Positions 46,056-54,224 of a stretch of DNA of 64,000 nucleotides are shown here, one piece after another (the first letter of the stretch is position 1; each line of letters opens with the position of its first letter). The position numbers and the translations under genes are program-made. The notes below the pieces were generated by a model. The model searched no databases. It worked only from the letters and a program-made list of their open reading frames with translations, and was not told the origin of the DNA. This stretch comes from Pararobbsia silviterrae (GTDB taxonomy: Bacteria; Pseudomonadota; Gammaproteobacteria; Burkholderiales; Burkholderiaceae), in NCBI RefSeq assembly GCF_003628125.1, contig NZ_RBZU01000005.1, forward strand, positions 186,001 to 250,000. Direction: 5' to 3'.

Positions 46056-46718
46056 ATGAAACCGATCTTGCGCGCATTACTCGTCGTCGATGGCGTGCTC
46101 ACGCTTGTGCTTGGGCTCGCGCTCGTTGCGTCGCCGTGGGCGAACACGATCGTCGCGTTGCAGGCGGTCGCACCCAAGCCGCCCGCGCTCGGACAGTTGT
46201 TCGGCATTGCCTTGCTCGGGTTTGCGTGGCTGCAGTGGCACGCGGCCTATGACGGCCAGCTCACGGTTGCGGTCGCACGCGTGACGGGACATGTGAACTG
46301 GATCAGCGGGGTCGTGTTGCTGGCCTGGCTGATCGCGCTGCATGACCCGTCCGTCGAGGCGAGTCGCGCGATCGTATTTTCGGGGCCGGTGATCGCGCTC
46401 GTGCTGCTCGTGATCGGAGTCGGGCTCGTGCGGCTTGCGGATGCGATCCGTCGTCGCGCGCGCGCGTCGGCCGATCCGTCTGTATTCGCCGACGAGGCCG
46501 AGCAGCGCGATCGCGCGCGTATCCGCGAGCGGGACCGTGAAGCGGCGAGCCCGGTCGAACCCGCGTTCGCGCGCGGGCATCGCGTCGCGGCCGAACCTGT
46601 TGCCGATGCGTCGCCGTCGCCGTCGTCGTCGGTATCGGGACAGCACGGCGCTCATGAAAACGATGTACGCGACCCGCGTGTCGCGTTGCCGCCTGACGAT
46701 ATTCGCAGGCCGCTATGA
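46056..46718 (+). CDS. Uncharacterised four-helix membrane protein
   Basis: A 220-residue protein I do not recognise. The ATG at 46056 has an AGGGAGA Shine-Dalgarno. Four hydrophobic segments cover about residues 5-140: ILRALLVVDGVLTLVLGLAL, LGQLFGIALLGFAWLQW, WISGVVLLAWLIAL and VFSGPVIALVLLVIGVGLV. The last 80 residues are hydrophilic, rich in Arg, Asp, Glu and Ala, and end in a Ser/Pro stretch. It lies between guaB (157 bases) and guaA (33 bases) in the same direction, so it may be co-transcribed with guaA. The segment pattern resembles small DoxX-like or DUF4149-like proteins, but I cannot assign a family. Confidence 0.7.
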   Translation: MKPILRALLVVDGVLTLVLGLALVASPWANTIVALQAVAPKPPALGQLFGIALLGFAWLQWHAAYDGQLTVAVARVTGHVNWISGVVLLAWLIALHDPSVEASRAIVFSGPVIALVLLVIGVGLVRLADAIRRRARASADPSVFADEAEQRDRARIRERDREAASPVEPAFARGHRVAAEPVADASPSPSSSVSGQHGAHENDVRDPRVALPPDDIRRPL

Positions 46719-46751
46719 AGATCCACACAGCAGTCAGTCACTCTTGAACCT

Positions 46752-48362
46752 ATGTCGACCGCACCCACCCACACTGTTCCGCACGACCGCATCCTGATTC
46801 TCGATTTCGGCTCGCAGGTGACGCAGCTCATCGCGCGTCGCGTTCGCGAGGCGCATGTCTACTCGGAGATTCATCCGCACGACGTGGATGCCGAATTTGT
46901 GCGTCATTTCGCGCCGAAGGGCATCATCCTGTCGGGCGGTCCGAACTCGGTGACCGAGGACGACACGCCGCGCGTCCCGCAGGTCGTGTTCGAGCTTGGC
47001 GTGCCGGTGCTGGGTATCTGCTACGGGATGCAGGCGATGGCCGAGCAGCTCGGCGGCAAGGTCGAGGGCGGACATACGCGCGAGTTCGGCTATGCCGAGA
47101 TTCGCGCGCATGGGCATACGAAGCTGTTCAGCGGCATTCAGGACTTCGTGACGCCGGAAGGGCACGGCATGCTGAAGGTCTGGATGAGCCACGGCGACAA
47201 GGTCACCGAATTGCCGTCGGGCTTCAAGCTCATGGCGTCGACGCCGTCGTGCCCGATCGCGGGCATGGCCGACGAGGATCGCGGTTTTTATGCGGTGCAG
47301 TTTCACCCTGAGGTCACGCACACGGTCCAGGGGCGCACGATTCTCAATCGCTTCGTGCTCGAGCTTTGCAAGGCGCGTCCCGACTGGGAGATGGGGCATT
47401 ACATCGACGAGGCGGTCGAACAGATTCGCGCGCAGGTCGGCGACGAGCATGTGATTCTGGGGCTCTCGGGCGGCGTCGATTCGTCGGTCGCGGCCGCGTT
47501 GTTGCATCGTGCGATCGGCGACCAATTGACGTGCGTGTTCGTCGATCATGGTTTGTTGCGGCTCAATGAAGCCGAGCAGGTCATGGAGACGTTCGCGAGC
47601 CACCTGGGCGTCAAGGTCATCCATATCGACGCGAGCGAGCAGTTTCTCGGCAAGCTCAAGGGGGTGACCGATCCCGAGGCGAAGCGCAAGATCATCGGCG
47701 CCGAGTTCGTCGAAGTTTTCCAGGCCGAGGCCGGCAAGCTCAGCGATGCAAAGTGGCTTGCGCAGGGCACGATCTATCCCGACGTGATCGAGTCGGCGGG
47801 CAAGGGCAAGAAGGCTGCGCAGACGATCAAGAGCCATCACAACGTCGGCGGGCTGCCCGAGACGCTCAATCTCAAGCTGCTCGAGCCCTTGCGCGAGTTG
47901 TTCAAGGATGAGGTTCGCGAGTTGGGCGTCGCGCTCGGTTTGCCGCCGGCGATGGTCTATCGTCATCCGTTCCCGGGCCCGGGTCTCGGCGTGCGGATTC
48001 TCGGTGAGGTCAAGCGCGAGTATGCGGACCTGCTGCGCCGCGCGGATGCGATCTTTATCGAAGCCTTGCGCGAGATGATCGATCCGACGAGCGGCAAGTC
48101 GTGGTACGAGCTCACGAGCCAGGCGTTCGCGGTGTTTCTGCCGGTGCGCAGCGTCGGCGTGATGGGCGACGGCCGGACCTACGAGTTCGTCGTCGCGCTG
48201 CGCGCGGTGCAGACGCAGGACTTCATGACCGCACATTGGGCGCATCTGCCGCATGATCTGCTCGGCCATGTGTCGAACCGGATCATCAACGAAGTGCGCG
48301 GGTTCAATCGGGTTGTCTATGACATCTCGGGGAAGCCGCCGGCGACGATTGAGTGGGAGTGA
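46752..48362 (+). CDS. guaA: GMP synthase (glutamine-hydrolysing)
   Basis: Converts XMP to GMP with glutamine and ATP. The 536-residue protein has a class I amidotransferase domain, with the catalytic Cys in [15 protein letters not shown] and the His/Glu in [10 protein letters not shown]. The ATP-pyrophosphatase domain has the P-loop [17 protein letters not shown]. The C-terminal dimerisation domain ends KPPATIEWE. The Shine-Dalgarno is weak. The 3' end of guaA is a known attachment site for integrative elements in several bacteria, and the core gene order ends here. Confidence 0.97.
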   Translation: MSTAPTHTVPHDRILILDFGSQVTQLIARRVREAHVYSEIHPHDVDAEFVRHFAPKGIILSGGPNSVTEDDTPRVPQVVFELGVPVLGICYGMQAMAEQLGGKVEGGHTREFGYAEIRAHGHTKLFSGIQDFVTPEGHGMLKVWMSHGDKVTELPSGFKLMASTPSCPIAGMADEDRGFYAVQFHPEVTHTVQGRTILNRFVLELCKARPDWEMGHYIDEAVEQIRAQVGDEHVILGLSGGVDSSVAAALLHRAIGDQLTCVFVDHGLLRLNEAEQVMETFASHLGVKVIHIDASEQFLGKLKGVTDPEAKRKIIGAEFVEVFQAEAGKLSDAKWLAQGTIYPDVIESAGKGKKAAQTIKSHHNVGGLPETLNLKLLEPLRELFKDEVRELGVALGLPPAMVYRHPFPGPGLGVRILGEVKREYADLLRRADAIFIEALREMIDPTSGKSWYELTSQAFAVFLPVRSVGVMGDGRTYEFVVALRAVQTQDFMTAHWAHLPHDLLGHVSNRIINEVRGFNRVVYDISGKPPATIEWE

Positions 48363-48918
48363 GGGGTTCTTTTAGCGCCCGTTTGAATCCATGTGTAGCG
48401 ATGATCGACACTCGATCATGCATGCACGACTCTGACTCCAAATGCCGGAGCGCAGGTCCGTAAGTCCTAGATCGCTAGGAGATGCCGACTGCGCTTCGCG
48501 TGAAGTCCGACCTACCGCCATTTGGCGGTAGGCGCGGGCAACGTGCGGATAGGCTGGCTTGAGCCCGTCTGCGATGCCCGCGACTTGCCTGACCTGTTAG
48601 CCATGCCTTCAGGTTCAGGCCGCCGAAGGACGCCGCTGAAGACATAGCGGCTTCCTGCATTGCTTGCCATCAGTCTGAAGTTCTCACCTCCCCATAGGGC
48701 TGCCGTGTATCGTCGCGTGGCCCCGTTCCATTCGTCGAAGCTCCAGTATCTGATAAGCCGTCTTGGTGCCGGCAACCGCGGTGGTGCGGGACCGGTGCGC
48801 GCTCCCTTCTACACCCTCGCCGCCGACTTCACGCAGCTCGCGATTTCGGATGGCTCGAGGTAACAATGTCATCTTCGTGTTACATTATCTGGGTTTTACG
48901 TACCATGAAGGTGGCAAA
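48363..48918. other. Hairpin-rich region downstream of guaA
   Basis: About 556 bases without a recognisable gene. Within 170 bases of the guaA stop there are three perfect hairpins: ATGATCGA-CAC-TCGATCAT (48401-48419), TCCTAG-ATCG-CTAGGA (48465-48480) and CCTACCGCCA-TT-TGGCGGTAGG (48511-48532). A minus-strand frame from 48775 down to 48512, starting with TTG, stays open but matches no family I know. The last 60 bases are AT-richer and carry the hipBA promoter. No integrase or direct repeat of the guaA end was found here. Confidence 0.55.
48860..48888 (+). promoter_or_regulatory. hipBA promoter with overlapping inverted repeat
   Basis: GTAACA (48860-48865, 4 of 6 to the -35) and CATTAT (48883-48888, 4 of 6 to the -10) are spaced 17 bases. 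The inverted repeat GTAACA-N12-TGTTAC spans 48860-48883 and so covers the -35 and the spacer. This is where an autorepressing HipB would be expected to bind (inference). Confidence 0.5.
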
Positions 48919-49254
48919 ATGCCGACCCCCCATGCACCGTCTTCAGCCGTCCGGCGGGCACTCCGTCAATTGGGCGCCGATATTCACGACGCGCGCCGCC
49001 GCCGCCGATTGACCATGGCGGTGATCGCCGAGCGCGCTTTCACTTCGCGAGCGACTGTGCAGCGGGTCGAGGCGGGTGATCCAGGCGTGAGCATGGGCAT
49101 CTATGCGGCCGTGCTGCTGGCGCTTGGGCTTTTGGGCGGACTGCAAGAGGTTGCCGATGCCGCCCACGATACCGTGGGGCAATCGTTAGCCACTGCGGCA
49201 CTGCCGCAGCGCGTCCGGCTGCCGCGTAGCCGCGAGAAGAGCGACCATGGCTGA
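48919..49254 (+). CDS. hipB: HipB-like XRE antitoxin / transcriptional repressor
   Basis: A 111-residue DNA-binding protein with an XRE-type helix-turn-helix (about residues 12-70). RRALRQLGADIHDARRRRRL is followed by the recognition region MAVIAERAFTSRATVQRVEA. The ATG at 48919 has an AAGGTGG Shine-Dalgarno. In type II HipBA modules HipB neutralises the HipA kinase and represses the operon. The gene overlaps hipA by eight bases, the usual coupling of antitoxin and toxin. The Arg-rich C-terminus (LPQRVRLPRSREKSDHG) could contact HipA or DNA. Confidence 0.85.
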   Translation: MPTPHAPSSAVRRALRQLGADIHDARRRRRLTMAVIAERAFTSRATVQRVEAGDPGVSMGIYAAVLLALGLLGGLQEVADAAHDTVGQSLATAALPQRVRLPRSREKSDHG

Positions 49255-50494
49255 CGTCGAGGCGTATATCGATCTCGACGGCACGTCGCGACCCGTCGGG
49301 CTGCTCAGGCGCCATGCGTCACGCCGCGAAGAAACAGTCACGTTCGAATATGACGAGACCTGGCTGGCCGCCGACGAGCGCTTTTCGATCGAGCCGGCGC
49401 TGGCCTTGACGCGAGGCCTGTTCCCACCGCCGGCCGATCAACCCATCTTCGGCTCGATCGGCGATTCGGCGCCGGATACCTGGGGACGCCGTCTTATGCA
49501 GCGTGCCGAGCGTCGACAAGCCGAACGCGAAGGACGACGGGTCCGCACGCTCGGTGAACTCGACTATCTGTTGGGGGTAGCCGATGAAACTCGACTGGGT
49601 GCGTTGCGTTTTCGCCGAAGTGGAGACGTGGAATTTCAGGCGCCCGCTCCCACCGGTGTTCCGGCGATCATCGAATTGGGGCGGCTGCTTCAAATCACCG
49701 AGCGCATTCTGCGGGACGAAGAAACGGACGAGGATCTGCAACTGATCTTCGCGCCTGGATCGTCACTCGGCGGCGCACGTCCCAAGGCTTCGGTCATCGA
49801 CCAGTACGGCCACTTGTCGATCGCCAAATTTCCGAAGGAGGCCGACGAATACAGCATCGAGACCTGGGAGGAAGTGGCCCTTCGATTGGCCGAACGCGCC
49901 GGCATTTCCACCCCGCATCACGAACTGCTTCAGGTAGCGGGCAAGTCTGTGCTGTTGTCGCGCCGCTTCGATCGCGCTGGGAGCATTCGCATTCCGTTTC
50001 TCTCTGCAATGTCGATGACGGGATCGCGTGACGGCCAACGCGGCAGTTATCCGGAACTCGTCGACGCATTGACACAGCATGGCGCGACGGCGCGAGCCGA
50101 TGCTGCACAGCTATATCGTCGCGTGACCTTCAACGTACTGGTCTCGAATGTCGATGATCATTTGCGCAACCACGGATTCCTCTGGACCGGTCGAAACGGT
50201 TGGGTACTGTCACCGGCATATGACCTCAATCCCACGCCAACCGACGTCAGAGCGCGCATTCTGACGACCAATATCGATCTCGACGAAGGCACGTGTTCGG
50301 TCGGCCTCCTTGAGAGCGCGGCGGCATTTTTCGGCTTGTCGCTGAAACAGGCTCGGGCCACGATCCGCGAGGTGGCCGCCGTGACACGGACATGGCAGGC
50401 GGTGGCTCAGGAAGTCGAGTGCAGGCGCTCGGAGATCGCTCGCATGGCAAGTGCGTTCGAGCACGATGACCTTGAGGCCGCGTTGCGGTTGTGA
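49247..50494 (+). CDS. hipA: HipA-family Ser/Thr kinase toxin
   Basis: A 415-residue HipA-domain kinase. E. coli HipA phosphorylates glutamyl-tRNA synthetase and causes growth arrest and persistence; targets of other HipA proteins differ. The N-terminal HipA_N region contains IFGSIGDSAPDTWGRRLMQR. The Gly-rich phosphate loop is SSLGGARPKAS, the catalytic Asp lies in NVDDHLRNHGFLW and the metal Asp in LSPAYDLNPTP. All key motifs look intact, so the toxin is probably active. Codon use seems more even than in the core genes, consistent with horizontal acquisition. A gap of 135 bases without features separates it from the convergent ferredoxin gene. Confidence 0.9.
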   Translation: MADVEAYIDLDGTSRPVGLLRRHASRREETVTFEYDETWLAADERFSIEPALALTRGLFPPPADQPIFGSIGDSAPDTWGRRLMQRAERRQAEREGRRVRTLGELDYLLGVADETRLGALRFRRSGDVEFQAPAPTGVPAIIELGRLLQITERILRDEETDEDLQLIFAPGSSLGGARPKASVIDQYGHLSIAKFPKEADEYSIETWEEVALRLAERAGISTPHHELLQVAGKSVLLSRRFDRAGSIRIPFLSAMSMTGSRDGQRGSYPELVDALTQHGATARADAAQLYRRVTFNVLVSNVDDHLRNHGFLWTGRNGWVLSPAYDLNPTPTDVRARILTTNIDLDEGTCSVGLLESAAAFFGLSLKQARATIREVAAVTRTWQAVAQEVECRRSEIARMASAFEHDDLEAALRL

Positions 50495-50629
50495 CGGTAT
50501 TGAGCATTGCGTTCGAGCAAGGCCGGTCGTGCCGCTCGGCATCGCCGATGAGGTTGAACTCAGGATGGGTGAATGCCGAGCCCATGACCGAGGACGATGG
50601 ACGGCTCCGATTCGGTTGGGGCGATCGTC

Positions 50630-50962
50630 TTAGGTCACCCCGATCTCAAACAAGCGATGCGTTTCATCGCGCTCGGTGCCGCCCGCGCGGGCTCGTTTCC
50701 AGCCGAGCGCGCGGCCGTAGGCGCCGAGCGCACCGTTCTCGATAAGCTGCGCTTCATCGACCGCGACGTGCTCGTCCGCGAACGGATGCACGTATAGCGC
50801 ATCGGCGGGGCAATACAGCTCGCACATGAAGCAGGTTTGGCACGCGTCTGGTCGCGCGATGACGGGAATGCCGCCCTTGACGGTATCGAATACATGGGTC
50901 GGGCAGACATCGACACAACGGTCGCAGGCAGTGCAGCGCGACGGGCTGATGAGTTCGATCAA
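50630..50962 (-). CDS. Ferredoxin with two [4Fe-4S] clusters (AprB-like)
   Basis: A 110-residue protein with two complete four-Cys motifs close together near the N-terminus: CTACDRCVDVCP (about residues 10-21) and CQTCFMCELYCP (about residues 41-52). A 55-residue tail follows (ADALYVHPFADEHVAVDEAQ onward). Two clusters plus a C-terminal tail resemble the beta subunit of APS reductase (AprB), and its partner flavoprotein is encoded 15 bases upstream. It most likely carries electrons from or to that flavoprotein. It is the last gene of the ridA-tauABC operon. Confidence 0.9.
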   Translation of the reverse strand: MIELISPSRCTACDRCVDVCPTHVFDTVKGGIPVIARPDACQTCFMCELYCPADALYVHPFADEHVAVDEAQLIENGALGAYGRALGWKRARAGGTERDETHRLFEIGVT

Positions 50963-50977
50963 AGCGGATTTGTCCTG

Positions 50978-52540
50978 TCAGGGAAGGGCGGATTCGGCGA
51001 CAGCCCGCCGGCGCAGCGCGAGCTCACCGTTGACGCCGCCGATCAGCAGACGAGAAGCGACGCCGCCTTGCGACGGATAGTCGTCACGCCGATGCATGCC
51101 GCGCGTTTCGCGACGCGCGAGCGCACTCGTGTACGACAGCTTCGCGACATACATCAGCGCATACGCACTGCGGCTCGCCGCATGTGACGCATCGGTGCCC
51201 GCGCGCGTCGCAAGCGCAGCGTCGATCGTCCGCAGAGCCGCAGTCAGCCGAGGTTCGCCGCGGAACAACTGTACCTCCGGCGGACGCACATCGCGTTCCA
51301 GCGCTTCGGCGGCCGCATGCGGGTCGCTCGTAGCAAGCCGCGCACGGTGTGCGTCGATGTCGACATCGGCCGCCGGCACGCTGCCGTAGGCTTTCGCGAA
51401 GCGGCTCGCCGCCTCACCCGACGCGCTTCCCGTGGCGATGGCCCACGCCGCGTTCGGCGAACCGCCGCCCGTGCGCGCGCCGACAATCACTTCGCGCGAT
51501 GCCGCATCCCCCGCCGCATAGAGGCCGGGCACGTTCGTGCTGCCGTCGAGGCCGACAAGATCGATGCCGCCCGTGCCGCGGACCGTGCCTTCAAGTCGCA
51601 GGCCGACGGGGAAGCGCGTCCGGAACGGGTCGATACCCATCCGATCGAAGGGCAGGAACGCATTGGCCTGACCCGAGCGCAGCCATCGTTCGATCTCGGA
51701 CGTCGCACGATCGAAGACGGCGAACACGGGCTCGCGGATCAGCGTCTTCGCGACGGGAATGAAGGCGTCGTCCTCGTCGATATGCAGCGCTTTGCCGTCC
51801 TGTGTCGAGTAACTCGCCCAGACGAACGGCAAGCCCTTGGTGACCGACGAGAAGGCTGCCGCGAGCCCATACTGGCTCGAGAACTCCATCCCCGAGAACA
51901 GGGCGCCCGCTTCGGCCGCCGCCAGATGCCCGTCGCCCGTGCAGACGTCGGTGCCCAGCGCACCGCCCAGAAACGCGCAGCCGCCCGTGGCGATCACGCA
52001 CGCATTCGCATCGACCTGCCAGCGCGAGCCGTCACGGCGCTCGCCGAACGCGGCCGTGACGCGGCCTTCGCGTTCGTCCCGTACAAGGCCGAGCAGCGGC
52101 GCATGGTCGAGAAGGGTCACGCCCGCGCGCCGGATCTGCTGCCGCATGAAGCGCATATAGTCGGGGCCGCGCAGCGTGGCGCGATTCGGTGTGCCGTCGT
52201 CCTTGCGCGGGAACGGATAGCCGAGCGTCTCGAGCAAATGCAATTGACGCACCGACGCTTCGAGCACGCTCGACGTCCACGCCGCCTCACTCAGTTCGCC
52301 GCCGCTGCGAAAACGTTCTTCGAAATGACGTGCGTAGTCTTTCGGGTCGGGTACGTACCAGACGTTGTTGTTCGAGGCCGCCGCCGCACCCGACGTGCCG
52401 CAATAGCCCTTGTCCGCGAGCACGACGCGCGCGCCGCTGCGTGCCGCCATCAGCGCGGCCCACGTCCCCGCCGGGCCACCGCCCGCGACGAACACGTCCG
52501 CTCGCAGCGCGATGTCGCTCGGATCGTGTCGCGCGCTCAT
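50978..52540 (-). CDS. FAD-dependent oxidoreductase, fumarate reductase/AprA-like flavoprotein
   Basis: A 520-residue flavoprotein of the succinate dehydrogenase/fumarate reductase/APS reductase alpha family. The dinucleotide motif VFVAGGGPAGTWAALMAARS is near the N-terminus, followed by GYCGTSGAAAASNNNVWYV (FAD contact) and ACVIATGGCAFLGG. The C-terminal FAD motif is VPGLYAAGDAASREVIVGAR. The ATG complementary to 52538-52540 overlaps the tauC stop (ATGA), tying it to the transporter. With the following 2x[4Fe-4S] ferredoxin it forms an AprAB-like pair. The substrate is unknown; context suggests the imported tauABC ligand. It is shorter than SdhA/FrdA and lacks an obvious covalent-FAD His in the usual place. 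Confidence 0.85.
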   Translation of the reverse strand: MSARHDPSDIALRADVFVAGGGPAGTWAALMAARSGARVVLADKGYCGTSGAAAASNNNVWYVPDPKDYARHFEERFRSGGELSEAAWTSSVLEASVRQLHLLETLGYPFPRKDDGTPNRATLRGPDYMRFMRQQIRRAGVTLLDHAPLLGLVRDEREGRVTAAFGERRDGSRWQVDANACVIATGGCAFLGGALGTDVCTGDGHLAAAEAGALFSGMEFSSQYGLAAAFSSVTKGLPFVWASYSTQDGKALHIDEDDAFIPVAKTLIREPVFAVFDRATSEIERWLRSGQANAFLPFDRMGIDPFRTRFPVGLRLEGTVRGTGGIDLVGLDGSTNVPGLYAAGDAASREVIVGARTGGGSPNAAWAIATGSASGEAASRFAKAYGSVPAADVDIDAHRARLATSDPHAAAEALERDVRPPEVQLFRGEPRLTAALRTIDAALATRAGTDASHAASRSAYALMYVAKLSYTSALARRETRGMHRRDDYPSQGGVASRLLIGGVNGELALRRRAVAESALP

Positions 52541-53427
52541 GCGTGCCCATCCCACGGCACGAGCGCCTTTTGCACGCGCCGCAAACCCCATTCGATCGCG
52601 GCGGCGATCAGCGCGATCACGATGATGCCCATGATGACCACGTCGGTCTCCAAGAACTGTCCGGCGGACTGGATCATGAAGCCAAGCCCTCGCGTGGACG
52701 CGATCAGTTCCGCTGCGACCAGCACCGACCAGCCCACGCCCAGGCCGATGCGGATGCCCGTCAGCACGTCCGGCGCGGCGGAAGGAATCACCACGTAACG
52801 CACGATCTGCCCATTCGTTGCGCCGAGCGCGCGCGCCGCACGGACCCGTCCCGGCTTCACGCGCTTCACGCCTTGCCGCGTCGCGATCGCGAGCGGCGCG
52901 AAGATGGCGAGCCAGATCAGTACGACCTTCGACGGCTCGCCGATCCCGAACCAGATCACGATGAGCGGCAAATAGGCGAGCGGCGGAATCGGACGATAGA
53001 ACTCGATCAGCGGATCGACGATCGCCTGCGCGACGCGATTCATCCCCGTCAGAATGCCGATCGGAATCGCCGTGACGATCGCCAGCAACAGCGCCGCGAG
53101 CATGCGGTGCAGGCTCGCGAGCGTGTGTTCGAGCAGCGTGGCGTCGCTGGAGCCGGTCGTGGCCACGACGACGAATTTGTGCGCGACGGCCGCGGGCGAC
53201 GGCAGGAACACCGGACTGACCAGTTGGAGATGGGCGGCGACGGCCCACGCCGCGATCAGGACGGCTAACGTCGCCGCGCTGATCTGGCGCGAACTGATCC
53301 ACGCCCCGTGCGGCGTGCGTACCGCGTCGTTCGAGCCGATATGGACCGGCGCTTCGCGTGCGTCCAATATTTCAAGGGCTTTCGGCGAGCCGCTGGCCGC
53401 CCGCACGGAGTGATCGACCGCGCTCAT
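52537..53427 (-). CDS. tauC: Taurine/sulfonate-type ABC transporter permease
   Basis: A 296-residue inner-membrane permease of the TauC/SsuC family. A 50-residue cytoplasmic N-terminus precedes about six membrane segments. The coupling loop with the ATPase is VRAARALGATNGQIVRYVVI, containing the EAA-type motif, and PLIEFYRPIPPLAYLPLIVIW is family-typical. It overlaps tauB upstream by four bases and the flavoprotein gene downstream by four bases, so the three are translationally coupled. Confidence 0.92.
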   Translation of the reverse strand: MSAVDHSVRAASGSPKALEILDAREAPVHIGSNDAVRTPHGAWISSRQISAATLAVLIAAWAVAAHLQLVSPVFLPSPAAVAHKFVVVATTGSSDATLLEHTLASLHRMLAALLLAIVTAIPIGILTGMNRVAQAIVDPLIEFYRPIPPLAYLPLIVIWFGIGEPSKVVLIWLAIFAPLAIATRQGVKRVKPGRVRAARALGATNGQIVRYVVIPSAAPDVLTGIRIGLGVGWSVLVAAELIASTRGLGFMIQSAGQFLETDVVIMGIIVIALIAAAIEWGLRRVQKALVPWDGHA

Positions 53428-54203
53428 ATCGTTTCTCCTTCATCGGCGAAGAACTTCGTTTCGAGTTCGTCGCGCAGTCCGACGAAGGCCGGGTCGTTGC
53501 GAATCGCGCGCGCGCTTTCACCCGCCGCGAAACGTCGTCCGAAGTCCAGTGCGCGCACGGTGTCGATACGGCCCGGGCCGCCTCGCATGAGCACGAGATC
53601 GGTGGCCATGAAGAGGGCTTCCGTGATGTCGTGCGTAATCATCAACATGGCCTTGTCATAGCGCGTCCAGAGCTGGAGCAGATATTCCTGCATGCGTTGA
53701 CGCGTGAACGCGTCGAGCGCGCCGAGCGGTTCGTCAAGCAGCAGATACCGCGGATCGACGGCCAGCGAACGCGCGAGATTCACGCGCTGACGCATGCCGC
53801 CCGAGATCTTCCAGAGCGGATAGCTCGCGTACTCGCTCAAGCCCGTCAACGCGAGCAGGGAATCGACCTTGTCGCGCCACGCGTCGCGCGGCAAGCCGAG
53901 CAGCTTCAAACCGAAGCCGACGTTCTGCGCGACGTTCTGCCACGGCAGCAAGGTATCGTCCTGCGAGACGACACCGCGTTCCGCGCCCGGTCCGGTGACG
54001 GTTACGCCATCGAGCGTGACCTTGCCGGCGGTGGGCGCGACGAATCCCGCGATCACGTTGAGCAGCGTCGTCTTGCCGCATCCCGAAGGGCCCAGGACCA
54101 CCGTGAAGCTGCCGTCGCGCAGATCGAGATCGATGTCCGAGAGCACGGTATGGCGCCGCGAGCCCGTTTCGAAGGCGACGTGGACCGATTCGACGCGAAT
54201 CAT
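53424..54203 (-). CDS. tauB: Taurine/sulfonate-type ABC transporter ATPase
   Basis: A 259-residue ABC ATPase. Walker A is LGPSGCGKTTLLN, the Q-loop region VVSQDDTLLPWQNVAQNVGF, the signature ISGGMRQRVNLARSLA and Walker B YLLLDEPLGALDAFTR, with the switch His in MLMITHDITEAL. The LLPWQNV and GALDAFTR segments are typical of TauB/SsuB/NrtD ATPases. The signature has Ile and Met where LSGGQ is common. It lies 21 bases after tauA and overlaps tauC. Confidence 0.93.
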   Translation of the reverse strand: MIRVESVHVAFETGSRRHTVLSDIDLDLRDGSFTVVLGPSGCGKTTLLNVIAGFVAPTAGKVTLDGVTVTGPGAERGVVSQDDTLLPWQNVAQNVGFGLKLLGLPRDAWRDKVDSLLALTGLSEYASYPLWKISGGMRQRVNLARSLAVDPRYLLLDEPLGALDAFTRQRMQEYLLQLWTRYDKAMLMITHDITEALFMATDLVLMRGGPGRIDTVRALDFGRRFAAGESARAIRNDPAFVGLRDELETKFFADEGETI

Positions 54204-54224
54204 CGTCTGACCTGTCGCGTCGAT

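Noticed and set aside
48512-48775. Minus-strand frame downstream of guaA as a gene
   Set aside because: Starts with TTG without a clear ribosome binding site, no family recognised, and the end lies in a hairpin. Kept only as part of the region description.
48300-50630. Attachment-site direct repeat of the guaA 3' end near the HipBA genes
   Set aside because: I searched by eye for a second copy of the last bases of guaA and found none in the window; no integrase is present either.
52541-53302. N-terminal extension of the flavoprotein frame through tauC
   Set aside because: It overlaps the well-supported tauC gene in another frame; the ATG at 52540 directly precedes the FAD-binding motif at the usual distance.
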